From the NCBI RefSeq assembly GCF_019797745.1, contig NZ_VOSI01000005.1, positions 186,001 to 250,000 of the forward strand: a stretch of 64,000 nt of DNA, written 5' to 3'. The translations under genes were made by a program, and so were the position numbers. A model generated the notes under the pieces. The model was given only the letters and a program-made list of their open reading frames with translations, was not told the DNA's origin and did not search any database. Positions 16,913 through 24,981 of the stretch are shown here, one piece after another (within the stretch, counting starts at the first letter, position 1; the number at the start of each line of letters is the position of its first letter). Source of the stretch: Edaphocola aurantiacus (lineage in GTDB: Bacteria; Bacteroidota; Bacteroidia; Chitinophagales; Chitinophagaceae).

Positions 16913-18094
16913 ATGACAAAAAAGCTGATTCTTTCAGGCGTTGCACTATTAAGTGCAGCTTGTATCAACAATGCGCAGGCACAGCAATATAGTGAAGTAG
17001 GTCCTATTTCCTATGCTGTACCTTTCCTGACCATCGCTCCTGATGCTCGTTCAGGCGCTATGGGTGATGTAGGTGTAGCGCTGTCTCCGGATGCCAACTC
17101 TCAACATTATAATGTTAGTAAAATCGCTATGAGCGAAGATAATGGCGGTATTGGCCTTACTTACTCTCCGTGGCTGAAAGATATCGTTCCTGATGTAGCC
17201 CTCATTTATGCTTCCGGTTTTTATAAATTCGGGGAGAAAAAAGACCAGGCTATTAGCGGATCTTTACGTTATTTCAACCTGGGTGAGATCAACTACAGAG
17301 ACCCTAACAATGTCGATATGGGTATTGGTAAACCATACGAGCTGGCCTTTGATTTAGGTTATTCCAGAAAACTGTCTGATAACCTGTCTGTTGGTGCAAG
17401 TCTGCGCTATATCAATTCCAATATTGCACCGGGTAGCAATGCCAATGGTGGCGGTTATGCTCCTGCAAGCACTTTTGCGGCTGATTTAGGGGTATTCTAT
17501 ACCAAAACCACAATGATCACCGAAGAGACCGGCGGAACGTTCAACTTCGGTGCCGTACTGCGCAATGTGGGTGGTCGTGTAACCTATACACAGGCGGTAA
17601 GAGACTATCTGCCGGCACAACTGGCAATAGGTGCTGCTTATACCTACAAAATCGATAAATACAACAAGATCACTGCTTCTGTAGACCTGACTAAATTACT
17701 GGTTCCGGCTGCAAAAAGAGTAATCGACAATAACGGTGATACCTCTTATGTAGCTCCGAGAGATGAATACAGTGTAGTTTCCGGTATCCTGAACTCTTTC
17801 CAGAGAGCTCCGGGTATGTATGGTACAACTGTAGGTATCGGTGGTGAATACTGGTATCAGGATCAGTTCGCTTTAAGGGCTGGTTACTTCTACGAAGCAC
17901 CTAAGCTGGGTAACAGACAATTCTTTGCACTGGGTCTGGGCGTTCGTTACAGCATGTTCGGTATCGATGTATCATACCTGGTTCCATCAGGAAGCGGTAT
18001 TGCACGTAACCCGTTAAGCAATACATTAAGATTTACTTTGTTGTTCAATTTCAACGACAAGTTCATGAAAGATAAAGAAAGTTCAGAATCTTAA
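16913..18094 (+). CDS. porV: Type IX secretion outer-membrane protein PorV
   Basis: A 393-residue FadL-like outer-membrane beta-barrel. PorV is the shuttle protein that binds cargo CTDs and delivers them from the SprA translocon to PorU. Family-specific blocks after the signal peptide are VPFLTIAPDARSGAMGDVGVALSPDANSQHYNVSK, GGIGLTYSPWLKDIVPDVALIYASGFYKF and the C-terminal GLGVRYSMFGIDVSYLVPSGSGIARNPLSNTLRFTLLF. Length is typical. It is adjacent to porU, as in many Bacteroidota, with its own promoter and a strong terminator. At least four likely substrates are encoded in the window. Confidence 0.96.
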   Translation: MTKKLILSGVALLSAACINNAQAQQYSEVGPISYAVPFLTIAPDARSGAMGDVGVALSPDANSQHYNVSKIAMSEDNGGIGLTYSPWLKDIVPDVALIYASGFYKFGEKKDQAISGSLRYFNLGEINYRDPNNVDMGIGKPYELAFDLGYSRKLSDNLSVGASLRYINSNIAPGSNANGGGYAPASTFAADLGVFYTKTTMITEETGGTFNFGAVLRNVGGRVTYTQAVRDYLPAQLAIGAAYTYKIDKYNKITASVDLTKLLVPAAKRVIDNNGDTSYVAPRDEYSVVSGILNSFQRAPGMYGTTVGIGGEYWYQDQFALRAGYFYEAPKLGNRQFFALGLGVRYSMFGIDVSYLVPSGSGIARNPLSNTLRFTLLFNFNDKFMKDKESSES

Positions 18095-18111
18095 TTGATC
18101 TGAATGATCCT

Positions 18112-18140
18112 GAAAGCCGGCGCAATTTGCGCCGGCTTTC
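18112..18140. terminator. Rho-independent terminator after porV
   Basis: Arms 18112-18125 and 18127-18140 are perfect reverse complements with a GC-rich core, followed by a pyrimidine-rich stretch. Confidence 0.88.
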
Positions 18141-18173
18141 TCTATTGTATTAGATTATGTTCGCCAAAAGGCT

Positions 18174-18181
18174 TAAGTTTG
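18174..18181 (+). promoter_or_regulatory. Putative -7 box (TAAGTTTG) of ispF-thiL
   Basis: An exact TAnnTTTG match about 70 nt before ispF and just after the porV terminator. No well-spaced TTG was found. Confidence 0.35.
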
Positions 18182-18251
18182 CGGCAATGTAAACGGTCCC
18201 TGATCGGGCACCCGGAAACGGATCATATACCTCAAAATACCAGATTATTTT

Positions 18252-18731
18252 ATGAAATTCAGAATTGGAAACGGAGTGGATTTTCACAGATTAGAGGATG
18301 GCTTACCTTTTACCCTTGGTGGCATTCAGATCGAGCATACCAAAGGTCCTGTAGGGCATTCCGATGCCGATGTACTGTTGCATGCCATCTGTGATGCGAT
18401 GCTGGGCGCCCTCAACCTGGGCGATATCGGCAAGCATTTTCCGGATACAGATATGTCGTATAAAGGTATAGACAGCAAGATATTATTACAACGCAGCCAT
18501 GATCTGATCAAGGAGAAAGGCTATAGCGTAGTGAACATTGATGCTACTGTATGCCTGGAAAAACCGAAGATTGCACCACATCTGGATAAGATGAAAGCTG
18601 CCATTTCAGGTGCTACCGGTATTGATGTGGCTGATATTTCCATTAAAGCAACTACCACGGAGCAACTGGGCTTTGTAGGCCGTGAAGAAGGTGTGGTAGC
18701 CTATGCAAACATTTTATTATCAAGTAATTAA
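18252..18731 (+). CDS. ispF: 2-C-methyl-D-erythritol 2,4-cyclodiphosphate synthase
   Basis: A 159-residue IspF, the MEP-pathway enzyme that closes the cyclic diphosphate, releasing CMP. Zinc ligands and family motifs are present: GNGVDFHRL (Asp10, His12), GHSDADVLLHAICDAMLGALNLGDIGKHFPDTD, and the C-terminal TTEQLGFVGREEGVVAYA. Length is normal for a stand-alone IspF. It lies 16 bp before thiL, with which it probably forms a transcript. Confidence 0.96.
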   Translation: MKFRIGNGVDFHRLEDGLPFTLGGIQIEHTKGPVGHSDADVLLHAICDAMLGALNLGDIGKHFPDTDMSYKGIDSKILLQRSHDLIKEKGYSVVNIDATVCLEKPKIAPHLDKMKAAISGATGIDVADISIKATTTEQLGFVGREEGVVAYANILLSSN

Positions 18732-18747
18732 AGAAAAGAGTAGGGAT

Positions 18748-19779
18748 ATGAACGAAGAGCGTACCGAAATAGGATCCTTGGGCGAATTTGGCCTCATTGA
18801 GCACCTGACCCGTAATAACGAAACCCGTCAGGCCAGTACTATACTGAGTGTGGGTGATGATGCTGCGGTAATAGATCAGTTTGGTAAACAAACCCTGATT
18901 TCTACCGAACTGCTGGTAGAAGGTGTACACTTTGACTTGATGTACACACCATTAAAACACCTGGGCTACAAATCTGTAGTAGCGGCCATTTCCGATATCT
19001 GCGGAATGAATGCTACACCTACACATATAACCGTAAGCATTGCTATATCCAACCGTTTTTCTATAGAGGCATTGGATGACTTATATAACGGCATTTATGC
19101 CGCTTGTGAGGTGTATAATATAGACCTGATCGGTGGCGATACGACCAGCGCAGGCAAAGGACTGATTATCAGTGTAACGGCGGTGGGCGAAGTAACACCG
19201 GACAAGTTTATTACCCGCTCGGGCGCACAGAAGGGTGATCTTATCTGTGTTACCGGTGATCTGGGTGCCGCTTACCTGGGACTGCAACTGCTGGAGCGCG
19301 AAAAGAAAATATTCCTGGAGCACCCTGGAGTGCAACCTGATCTGGATAATCGTAAGTATGTAATCGGCAGAACGCTGAGACCAGAGGCAAGGGTAGATAT
19401 TGTAGAGTGGCTGGCCACACAGGAGATTACCCCAACCGCAATGATGGATATTACAGACGGACTCAGCTCTGAACTGTTCCACATCTGTAAACAAAGCAAT
19501 GTTGGTTGTGTGATATATGAAGACAAAATCCCGTTTCATGATGAAATGAGAGAAGTAGCTTATAAGTTTGAAATAGATCCTACAGCCTGTGCATTGAGTG
19601 GTGGCGACGATTATGAATTACTCTTTACGGTAAACCAGGAGGAGTATGATAAAATCCGCTTTACAGAAAAGATCAGTGTAGTGGGCTATATCACCGAAGC
19701 AGGTGAAGGGAAGAAAATGATTACCCGTAAAGGAAATACCCATGACCTGGTAGCGCAGGGCTGGCAGCAGGATAAATAA
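18748..19779 (+). CDS. thiL: Thiamine-monophosphate kinase
   Basis: A 343-residue ThiL, which phosphorylates thiamine monophosphate to the active diphosphate. The signature of the AIRS/ThiL family is clear: SVGDDAAVIDQFGKQTLISTELLVEGVHFDL, SDICGMNATPTH, DLIGGDTTSAGKGLIISV, VTGDLGAAYLGLQLL, MDITDGLSSELFHICKQS and the late SGGDDYELLFTV. I chose the ATG at 18748, which has a GGGA ribosome-binding site and places EIGSLGEFGLIEHLT at the N-terminus as in the family; an upstream in-frame ATG at 18703 would overlap ispF by 29 bp. Confidence 0.95.
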   Translation: MNEERTEIGSLGEFGLIEHLTRNNETRQASTILSVGDDAAVIDQFGKQTLISTELLVEGVHFDLMYTPLKHLGYKSVVAAISDICGMNATPTHITVSIAISNRFSIEALDDLYNGIYAACEVYNIDLIGGDTTSAGKGLIISVTAVGEVTPDKFITRSGAQKGDLICVTGDLGAAYLGLQLLEREKKIFLEHPGVQPDLDNRKYVIGRTLRPEARVDIVEWLATQEITPTAMMDITDGLSSELFHICKQSNVGCVIYEDKIPFHDEMREVAYKFEIDPTACALSGGDDYELLFTVNQEEYDKIRFTEKISVVGYITEAGEGKKMITRKGNTHDLVAQGWQQDK

Positions 19780-19842
19780 TTCTGCGGCGGCATTAAACCT
19801 TGGCGGCAAATGAGCATCTATGTATTATAAAACGCAAGAAAG

Positions 19843-20256
19843 ATGAAAAAAATCCTCATACTGACCGGAATAGTTTGTACCCTGATCACTGGCACCCTGA
19901 TTGCACAGAATACGCAGCAAAAGCAACGTACTACAAGGGCACAGGCACAGCAGAACAGCGCTGCCCGTGCACAACAAATGACAGATCGCATGTCCAGTGA
20001 GCTGCAGTTGAGCGCCGATCAGAAACAAAAGGTATACCAGATCATGCTGGAAAGCCAGAAACAACAGATCCGTACCAAAGAGCAGACTGCAAAGTTTAAT
20101 ACACAGCTGGATGCGGTACTGACATCAGAGCAAAAGGCTACTATGCAAAGATTAAAAGAGCAGAAAGTACAGCCGGACCGTATGTCACAACTGAGACAAG
20201 GCAACCTGCAGGCCGCTCCGCCACTGCGTGCTGAGAAGGCTGGAATAGCTAAATAA
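19843..20256 (+). CDS. Small periplasmic helical protein (Spy/CpxP-like character)
   Basis: A 137-residue protein with a Sec signal (MKKILILTGIVCTLITGTLIA) and a Gln/Arg-rich helical mature part. The stretch MTDRMSSELQLSADQKQKVYQIMLESQKQQIRTKEQTAKFNTQLDAVLTSEQKATMQRLKEQK resembles the L-[ST]-x-[ED]-Q-x-x-x-[VI] ... LT-x-E-Q-x-x-x-x repeats of Spy/CpxP/DUF4890-type periplasmic proteins. I infer a periplasmic chaperone-like or metal/stress-related helical protein; the family match is by pattern only. A terminator follows. Confidence 0.65.
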   Translation: MKKILILTGIVCTLITGTLIAQNTQQKQRTTRAQAQQNSAARAQQMTDRMSSELQLSADQKQKVYQIMLESQKQQIRTKEQTAKFNTQLDAVLTSEQKATMQRLKEQKVQPDRMSQLRQGNLQAAPPLRAEKAGIAK

Positions 20257-20280
20257 GAGCTTGATATATTAATAAATTGT

Positions 20281-20316
20281 AAAAAGGCGTAAATCTACAG
20301 GGTTTACGCCTTTTTT
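20281..20316 (+). terminator. Rho-independent terminator
   Basis: Arms 20281-20293 and 20303-20315 pair, followed by T6. It ends the Spy-like gene. Confidence 0.9.
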
Positions 20317-20375
20317 GTCAAACGCTTTTTAGCTTTTATACGTCTTTTAAAGTAGAATGTAATAAATTGTGAGCT

Positions 20376-20756
20376 ATGCGTAGAATGGTACTCCTGCTAA
20401 TAACGGTACTTTGTGCAGGAACAGAAATGTTTGCACAGGAACAAAAAGAAATAAACAAACAAACAGAAATAGTAGCCCAGAGAAATATACTGATTCCTAA
20501 TGCTTTTACGCCTAATGGAGACGGAAAGAATGATGTATTCAAACTGATCAACGTAAAAGGTGCACAAGTGATTGAGTTTAAGATATTTAATCGTTGGGGA
20601 ACGGTTATGTTCAATACCGTTGATCCGGAAGAAGGCTGGGACGGACGCTACCGTAACCAGGAGCAGCCGGTAGGTGTGTATGGCTACGGCATCCGTATTA
20701 AATACAGCGACGGAGTTATCGAAACCTACAGAGGTACTGTTACCCTTATCCGGTAA
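20376..20756 (+). CDS. CTD-only T9SS type B sorting-domain mini-protein
   Basis: A 126-residue protein consisting of a signal peptide (MRRMVLLLITVLCAGTEMFA), a ~16-residue polar link, and a complete T9SS type B ('gliding motility-associated') C-terminal domain: ILIPNAFTPNGDGKNDVFKL, IFNRWGTVMFNT, GWDGRY, QPVGVYGYGIRIKY, GTVTLIR. Normally this domain sits at the end of a very large adhesin. Here no passenger is left and no larger open frame precedes it, and the gene has an intact start and its own signal. It may be a remnant of a large gene or a genuine small surface protein. Confidence 0.85.
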   Translation: MRRMVLLLITVLCAGTEMFAQEQKEINKQTEIVAQRNILIPNAFTPNGDGKNDVFKLINVKGAQVIEFKIFNRWGTVMFNTVDPEEGWDGRYRNQEQPVGVYGYGIRIKYSDGVIETYRGTVTLIR

Positions 20757-20783
20757 GCGTGCAGCAGCACTTGCTACTTTTAG

Positions 20784-20791
20784 TATCTTTG
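20784..20791 (+). promoter_or_regulatory. Putative -7 box (TATCTTTG) abutting the GNAT start
   Basis: An exact TAnnTTTG match ends 4 nt before the ATG of the acetyltransferase gene, so any transcript from it would be practically leaderless. No spaced TTG was found. Confidence 0.35.
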
Positions 20792-20795
20792 ATGC

Positions 20796-21248
20796 ATGCA
20801 GGACTTTAACATAAGAAAGTATACACCGGAAGATAAAGCAGGTATTATGCATATGATCCGGTTAAATACACCAGCGTATTTTGCACCGGAAGAGGCAGCA
20901 GATCTGGATCATTACCTTGATCATGAAGTAGAACAGTATTTTGTTGTACTGAATGAAGCAGAGACCCTTATCGGTTGCGGGGGCATCAATTATTTTCCGG
21001 AAGAGCAACTTGCCCGTATCAGCTGGGATATTATTCATCCAGAATGGCAGGGCAAGGGCGTAGGTTCCCGTTTACTGCAGCATCGCCTGGATGTATTAAA
21101 ACCTGATGAACAGGTAAACACAATTATGGTCAGAACCTCACAGCTGGTTTATCCCTTTTATGAAAAGAACGGATTCAGGCTGTCGGAAATAGTAAAAGAC
21201 TACTGGGCTCCCGGATTTGATCTGTACACAATGTTGTACCAATATTAA
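20796..21248 (+). CDS. GNAT-family N-acetyltransferase
   Basis: A 150-residue acetyl-CoA-dependent acetyltransferase of the GNAT fold. Motif A is visible as IHPEWQGKGVGSRLLQHRLDVL (acetyl-CoA pyrophosphate-binding Q/R-x-x-G-x-G/A), preceded by the core strand GCGGINYFPEEQLARISWDI and followed by motif B VYPFYEKNGFRLSEIVKDYWAPGFDLYTM. Substrate cannot be inferred. It starts 40 bp after the mini-CTD gene and is followed 18 bp later by the alpha-CTD-like gene. Confidence 0.88.
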   Translation: MQDFNIRKYTPEDKAGIMHMIRLNTPAYFAPEEAADLDHYLDHEVEQYFVVLNEAETLIGCGGINYFPEEQLARISWDIIHPEWQGKGVGSRLLQHRLDVLKPDEQVNTIMVRTSQLVYPFYEKNGFRLSEIVKDYWAPGFDLYTMLYQY

Positions 21249-21266
21249 TGTCTAAATATCTATATT

Positions 21267-21554
21267 ATGGCTACGATAATCTGGAAAACATGTGAAATGG
21301 GGCATCGCTTTCAGAAAAGCAGCGATTGCCCGGTATGCCCTAAATGTGCCGAACTATCCCGGCCGGAAGAGGGGCTTTTATCCCGCTTGTCGGCACCGGC
21401 AAGAAGAGCATTGGAAAGCCATAATATACATAACGCCAGTACCTTATCGGCTTATTGCCTTAAGGAAGTGCTGTCCTGGCATGGCATTGGTAAAGCCAGT
21501 ATCCCGATCTTTATGGGCGCACTGGAGCAAGAGGGATTGCACTTTAAAGAATAA
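21267..21554 (+). CDS. RNA polymerase alpha-CTD-like small zinc protein
   Basis: A 95-residue protein in two parts. The N-terminal ~30 residues hold Cys and His in a likely zinc ribbon (KTCEMGHRFQKSSDCPVCPKC). The C-terminal part (LSRLSAPARRALESHNIHNASTLSAYCLKEVLSWHGIGKASIPIFMGALEQEGLHFKE) resembles the helix-hairpin-helix fold of the RNA polymerase alpha C-terminal domain, which binds DNA and transcription factors. I recall related stand-alone proteins in Bacteroidota with the 'C-x-x-GH-x-F-x-KSSDCP' start. Function is unknown; DNA or RNA-polymerase contact is an inference from the fold. Confidence 0.75.
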   Translation: MATIIWKTCEMGHRFQKSSDCPVCPKCAELSRPEEGLLSRLSAPARRALESHNIHNASTLSAYCLKEVLSWHGIGKASIPIFMGALEQEGLHFKE

Positions 21555-21753
21555 TTACAGATTTTCATTATATACACAAGTTTAGTTAATTGGTAATTAG
21601 TGGTTTGTGTTAGATAACGGCTGTGCGGTTGCATAGCCGTTATTGTTTTTTGTATCACTCCTGTACAAAATGTAGCGGTGTTTTTACAATTAAAGATAGA
21701 AAGTAGATATTTTTGCATCAATTAAGAAACGAGTATTTAATAAGAATTATAAG

Positions 21754-22308
21754 ATGACATACAATCTGGACTGGCTAATAGACAATGTTGAAAAAGGAAC
21801 GCGAGCAAAATATTTATTTTTCTGGGGACACCAGAAAAGTAAAAGTGGAGAACTGACATCATCTTGTTTTAGTCAATGGTGGACATCACCTTTTATCGTT
21901 GACAAAGTAAAATATAACACTGCCGAGCATTGGATGATGGCACAAAAAGCACTTTTGTTTGACGACCAAGAAACTTATGAGAAGATCATTATTGCAAAAT
22001 CTCCTGCAGAAGCAAAATCTTTGGGCAGGCAAGTGCGCAATTTTGATGATACTACCTGGAACAGCAAACGATTTGAAATGGTTGTGAAAGGAAACTTTGA
22101 GAAATTCACACAGGATAAGGACTTGAAAGACTTTTTACTTAATACAAAAGACAGGGTTTTAGTAGAAGCGAGTCCTGTCGACAGAATCTGGGGCAACGGA
22201 CTGGCAGCAGATAGCGACAAATCAGAAAATCCCAAGTGTTGGAATGGATTAAATCTACTTGGCTTTGCTCTGATGGAAGTTAGAGATATGATCCTGAATG
22301 CTGAATAG
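21754..22308 (+). CDS. NADAR family protein (YbiA-like)
   Basis: A 184-residue NADAR/DUF1768 protein. Signature blocks are LFFWGHQKS, FSQWWTSPFIV, YNTAEHWMMAQKALLFDD, AKSLGRQVRNFDDTTWNSKRFEMVVKGNFEKFTQDKDLKDFLLNT, LVEASPVDRIWGNGLAADS. Members are N-glycosidases; YbiA-type enzymes remove damaged riboflavin intermediates, and others reverse ADP-ribosylation of nucleic acids. No ribD or DarT-like gene is adjacent, so the role here is open. The gene looks more AT-rich than its neighbours and lies in an intergenic-rich stretch, which hints at later acquisition. Confidence 0.9.
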   Translation: MTYNLDWLIDNVEKGTRAKYLFFWGHQKSKSGELTSSCFSQWWTSPFIVDKVKYNTAEHWMMAQKALLFDDQETYEKIIIAKSPAEAKSLGRQVRNFDDTTWNSKRFEMVVKGNFEKFTQDKDLKDFLLNTKDRVLVEASPVDRIWGNGLAADSDKSENPKCWNGLNLLGFALMEVRDMILNAE

Positions 22309-22380
22309 GCAAAATGGATACTTTAGATAGGATACAAATAGTGCTGTAAATTAATGCTATGTGTATAAAGTGTTTTTACA

Positions 22381-22420
22381 TACTAATAAAGGCTGCGTGG
22401 TAACGCAGCCTTTATTAGTA
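22381..22420. terminator. Bidirectional rho-independent terminator
   Basis: 18-nt arms 22381-22398 and 22403-22420 pair perfectly with a 4-nt loop. It serves the NADAR gene and the convergent six-gene operon. Confidence 0.9.
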
Positions 22421-22441
22421 TTATTTATTTGAATATGACTT

Positions 22442-22465
22442 CTGCATCAAGGCAAAACGTAGTCA
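22442..22465. repeat. Short remnant resembling the end hairpin of dispersed repeat copy A
   Basis: About 24 bases, including CTGCATCAAGGCAAAA, match the far-end hairpin of the element at 4953-4982 with a few differences. It is too short to be sure of common origin. Confidence 0.35.
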
Positions 22466-22507
22466 ATAAATTAAATTAAATGGAAATGAATAATCTAAGG
22501 GGGGTAC

Positions 22508-23692
22508 TTATTTGTTCAGATATTGATAAGCTGTCCAGGCCATCAATCCAGCACCGGTAATCAGAGCTGATTCATCAATATCGAAACGGGCATGATGCAC
22601 CGGGAAAGTAAACTCCTGATTATCTTTATTGGTACCCAGGCGGTAAAAACATCCGGGTATTTCGTGGCTGTAGAAGCTGAAATCTTCGGCAGTCATACGC
22701 ATATCCAGGTCTCCCACCTTTTCTGCACCCAGGTAATTGATCGCTTCTGCTTTTACCATATCATGCAGTTCCGGATCATTATACAGGCTAGGGTAGCCGT
22801 CAGGGAAGTGTACCTCAGCTGTTGCACCCCAGGCCGCACAGGTATCCTCGCATACCTTTTTGAGCAGCTCCAGCGCCTCTTTGCGCCAGGGCTCATCGAA
22901 GGTACGCATAGTGCCCAGAATCTCTACTGTTTCTGGTATTACATTGGTTACCATACCTCCGGAGATCTTACCGAAAGTAAGTACCGTCGGCGTTAGCGGA
23001 TTACAGCGGCGGGATACGATCTGCTGCAGGGAAACAATAAGGTTCGCCGCAATCGTAATCGGATCTATTGTTTTATGCGGAAGGGCAGCATGGCCGCCTT
23101 TTCCCTTAATGGTAATATGGATTTCGTCTGCACTGGCCATATACTGACCAGGGCGGAAAGCTACTGTCCCTGCTGGTAATTCCGGGAAAACGTGCAGCCC
23201 TATAATGGCTGAAGGTCTTGGATTTTCCAGTACACCGGCTTTGATCATAAGACTGGCGCCACCAGGGCTTTGTTCTTCGCCCGGTTGAAAGATCAGTTTC
23301 ACCGTTCCTGAAAATTCTTGTTTAATATCATTTAGAATGCGTGCAGCGCCTAAAAGACAGGTGGTATGTACATCATGTCCGCAGGCATGCATTACCCCTT
23401 CATTGGTACTTTTGTACGGCACCTCATTCTGCTCGTGAATCGGTAGCGCATCCATATCGGCCCTCAAGGCTATACAACTCCGTTCCGCATCATTACCACG
23501 AATATAGCCGACAATACCGGTACCGGCAATGCCTTTTTCAAAAGGAATGCCCATTTCGCTGAGTTGGCTGCAGACATATTCCATAGTTTCCTGCTCTTCA
23601 AAAGAAAGCTCAGGGTGTGCATGTAAATGTCTCCTGGTCTGGATAAGGTAATCGTTTAATGCCTGTGCCTTGGAATGGATGGCTTCTTTCAT
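22508..23692 (-). CDS. M20-family N-acyl-amino-acid amidohydrolase
   Basis: A 394-residue metallopeptidase-like hydrolase of the M20D (aminoacylase/HipO) group, which removes acyl groups from N-acylated amino acids in the cytoplasm. Metal-binding and catalytic features: LRADMDALPI, MHACGHDVHTTCLLGAA, FQPGEEQSPGGASLMIKAGVL, the lid dimerisation segment with GKGGHAALPHKTIDPITIAANLI, and the late MTAEDFSFYSHEIPGCFYRLG. Length is normal. It is the last gene of a tight minus-strand operon (5 bp after the SPOR gene). The natural substrate is unknown. Confidence 0.9.
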   Translation of the reverse strand: MKEAIHSKAQALNDYLIQTRRHLHAHPELSFEEQETMEYVCSQLSEMGIPFEKGIAGTGIVGYIRGNDAERSCIALRADMDALPIHEQNEVPYKSTNEGVMHACGHDVHTTCLLGAARILNDIKQEFSGTVKLIFQPGEEQSPGGASLMIKAGVLENPRPSAIIGLHVFPELPAGTVAFRPGQYMASADEIHITIKGKGGHAALPHKTIDPITIAANLIVSLQQIVSRRCNPLTPTVLTFGKISGGMVTNVIPETVEILGTMRTFDEPWRKEALELLKKVCEDTCAAWGATAEVHFPDGYPSLYNDPELHDMVKAEAINYLGAEKVGDLDMRMTAEDFSFYSHEIPGCFYRLGTNKDNQEFTFPVHHARFDIDESALITGAGLMAWTAYQYLNK

Positions 23693-23697
23693 GTGTA

Positions 23698-24291
23698 TTA
23701 ATGTGCCGAATCGTTTTTAGAAGAAGTACCTGTATTCAGGTTTGTGCCTGGTAAGCCTGCCGGTTTGGGCGGAATGCGGTTATTGATGAGCGATGGTACA
23801 ATCATTACAGTATAGCTTTGTCCCAGGTAGCGATAGAACTCGCCGGCTTCCTGGCGGCTGCGGAAATCACCTACACGTATTCTGTAATAAGGAGATGCAT
23901 AAGTAATGTAAGAGCGTACAGAAGGGAAGCGCTTCATAAAGTCAATCTTTACGGATTTGGCTTTTTCACGATCCGGGCCACTATAGATCTGGATGCGATA
24001 ACCTTTGGAAACGTTTGATATTCTTCGTTTTACAGTATATGTACCACCTTCTTCGGTATAATGATCTACACTCTCCAGGCTTTGCTGTTGCGGGGCCTGC
24101 TCCTTTGGTACCTGTGCCGATGGCGGCGGGGCCGATGGTTTGGAACTTTGTGCACCAGGCATCTCCGGACCTATCATCTTACCCGTGCTCACAGCCTTAG
24201 GAGGCAGGTTGCCGGATTTTTTATCTTGAGAATATCCTAATTTATTAACAATCAATAGCAATGATAGTGTTAGATAAAGTAGTTTTTTCAT
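23698..24291 (-). CDS. SPOR-domain periplasmic protein
   Basis: A 197-residue exported protein: signal MKKLLYLTLSLLLIVNKLGYS, a Pro/Ser/Gln-rich linker (~residues 30-80), then a SPOR-type domain (GYRIQIYSGPDREKAKSVKIDFMKRFPSVRSYITYASPYYRIRVGDFRSRQEAGEFYRYL). SPOR domains bind denuded septal peptidoglycan glycans. Such short SPOR proteins are common in Bacteroidota; a cell-division or wall-remodelling role is inferred. It is 2 bp from deoC and 5 bp from the amidohydrolase gene. Confidence 0.85.
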   Translation of the reverse strand: MKKLLYLTLSLLLIVNKLGYSQDKKSGNLPPKAVSTGKMIGPEMPGAQSSKPSAPPPSAQVPKEQAPQQQSLESVDHYTEEGGTYTVKRRISNVSKGYRIQIYSGPDREKAKSVKIDFMKRFPSVRSYITYASPYYRIRVGDFRSRQEAGEFYRYLGQSYTVMIVPSLINNRIPPKPAGLPGTNLNTGTSSKNDSAH

Positions 24292-24293
24292 AA

Positions 24294-24956
24294 TTACATG
24301 TTTTTGCGTTGTTCTTTAGCAATCTGCACACTGGCCGATGCGCCGATACGGCTGGCCCCTGCTGCCACATATTTTGCTGCATCATCATAGGTTCTGATGC
24401 CACCTGAAGCTTTGATCATAATCGATTCTGGAAGGTGTGCCCGCATCAGTTGAACTGCCTCCAGGCTAGCGCCTTTTTCAGCATAGCCTGTTGATGTTTT
24501 TACAAAATCAACATGATGTTTGGCATACAATTCGCAGGAGCGTATAATTTCAGTATCGGTCAGTATTCCACTTTCGATAATAACCTTTAATGCTTTGTTA
24601 TTCAGTCTTATTGGTACTAATATTTTAGCAACTTCTTTAGATAGGAAATCCCAATCTCCATTCTTTAAAGCAGCCAGGTTGTGCACCATATCAATCTCGT
24701 CTGCACCGTCGGCCAATGCATCTTCTACTTCCTGCACCTTGCTTTTAGTACTGCTGTACCCAAATGGGAAGCCGATTACCGTAGCTACCTTTACCGGAGT
24801 ATTCAGTAGTATCTGCTTCGCCGCTTTCACGTAAAAGGGAGGCACACATACTGCTGCAAACTGATACGTAATCGCATCCTGGCAGAGTTGCTCTACTTCG
24901 CTAATCGTCGTTGACGGTTTTAGTATTGTATGGTCTATATATGATTCTATCTGCAT
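24294..24956 (-). CDS. deoC: Deoxyribose-phosphate aldolase
   Basis: A 220-residue class I aldolase that cleaves 2-deoxyribose-5-phosphate to glyceraldehyde-3-phosphate and acetaldehyde in deoxynucleoside catabolism. Family blocks are IDHTILKPSTT, VATVIGFPFGYSSTKSKVQEVEDALADGADEIDMV, KVIIESGILTD, HHVDFVKTSTGYAEKGA (the Lys forms the Schiff base) and IMIKASGGIRTYDDAAKYVAAGASRIGASASV. Length is normal. It is embedded in the six-gene operon. Confidence 0.95.
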   Translation of the reverse strand: MQIESYIDHTILKPSTTISEVEQLCQDAITYQFAAVCVPPFYVKAAKQILLNTPVKVATVIGFPFGYSSTKSKVQEVEDALADGADEIDMVHNLAALKNGDWDFLSKEVAKILVPIRLNNKALKVIIESGILTDTEIIRSCELYAKHHVDFVKTSTGYAEKGASLEAVQLMRAHLPESIMIKASGGIRTYDDAAKYVAAGASRIGASASVQIAKEQRKNM

Positions 24957-24981
24957 TGTTTATTTAGATAGTGTTAGTCTT

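Noticed and set aside
18104-18394. 96-codon plus-strand open frame after porV
   Set aside because: It runs through the porV terminator and overlaps ispF in another frame.
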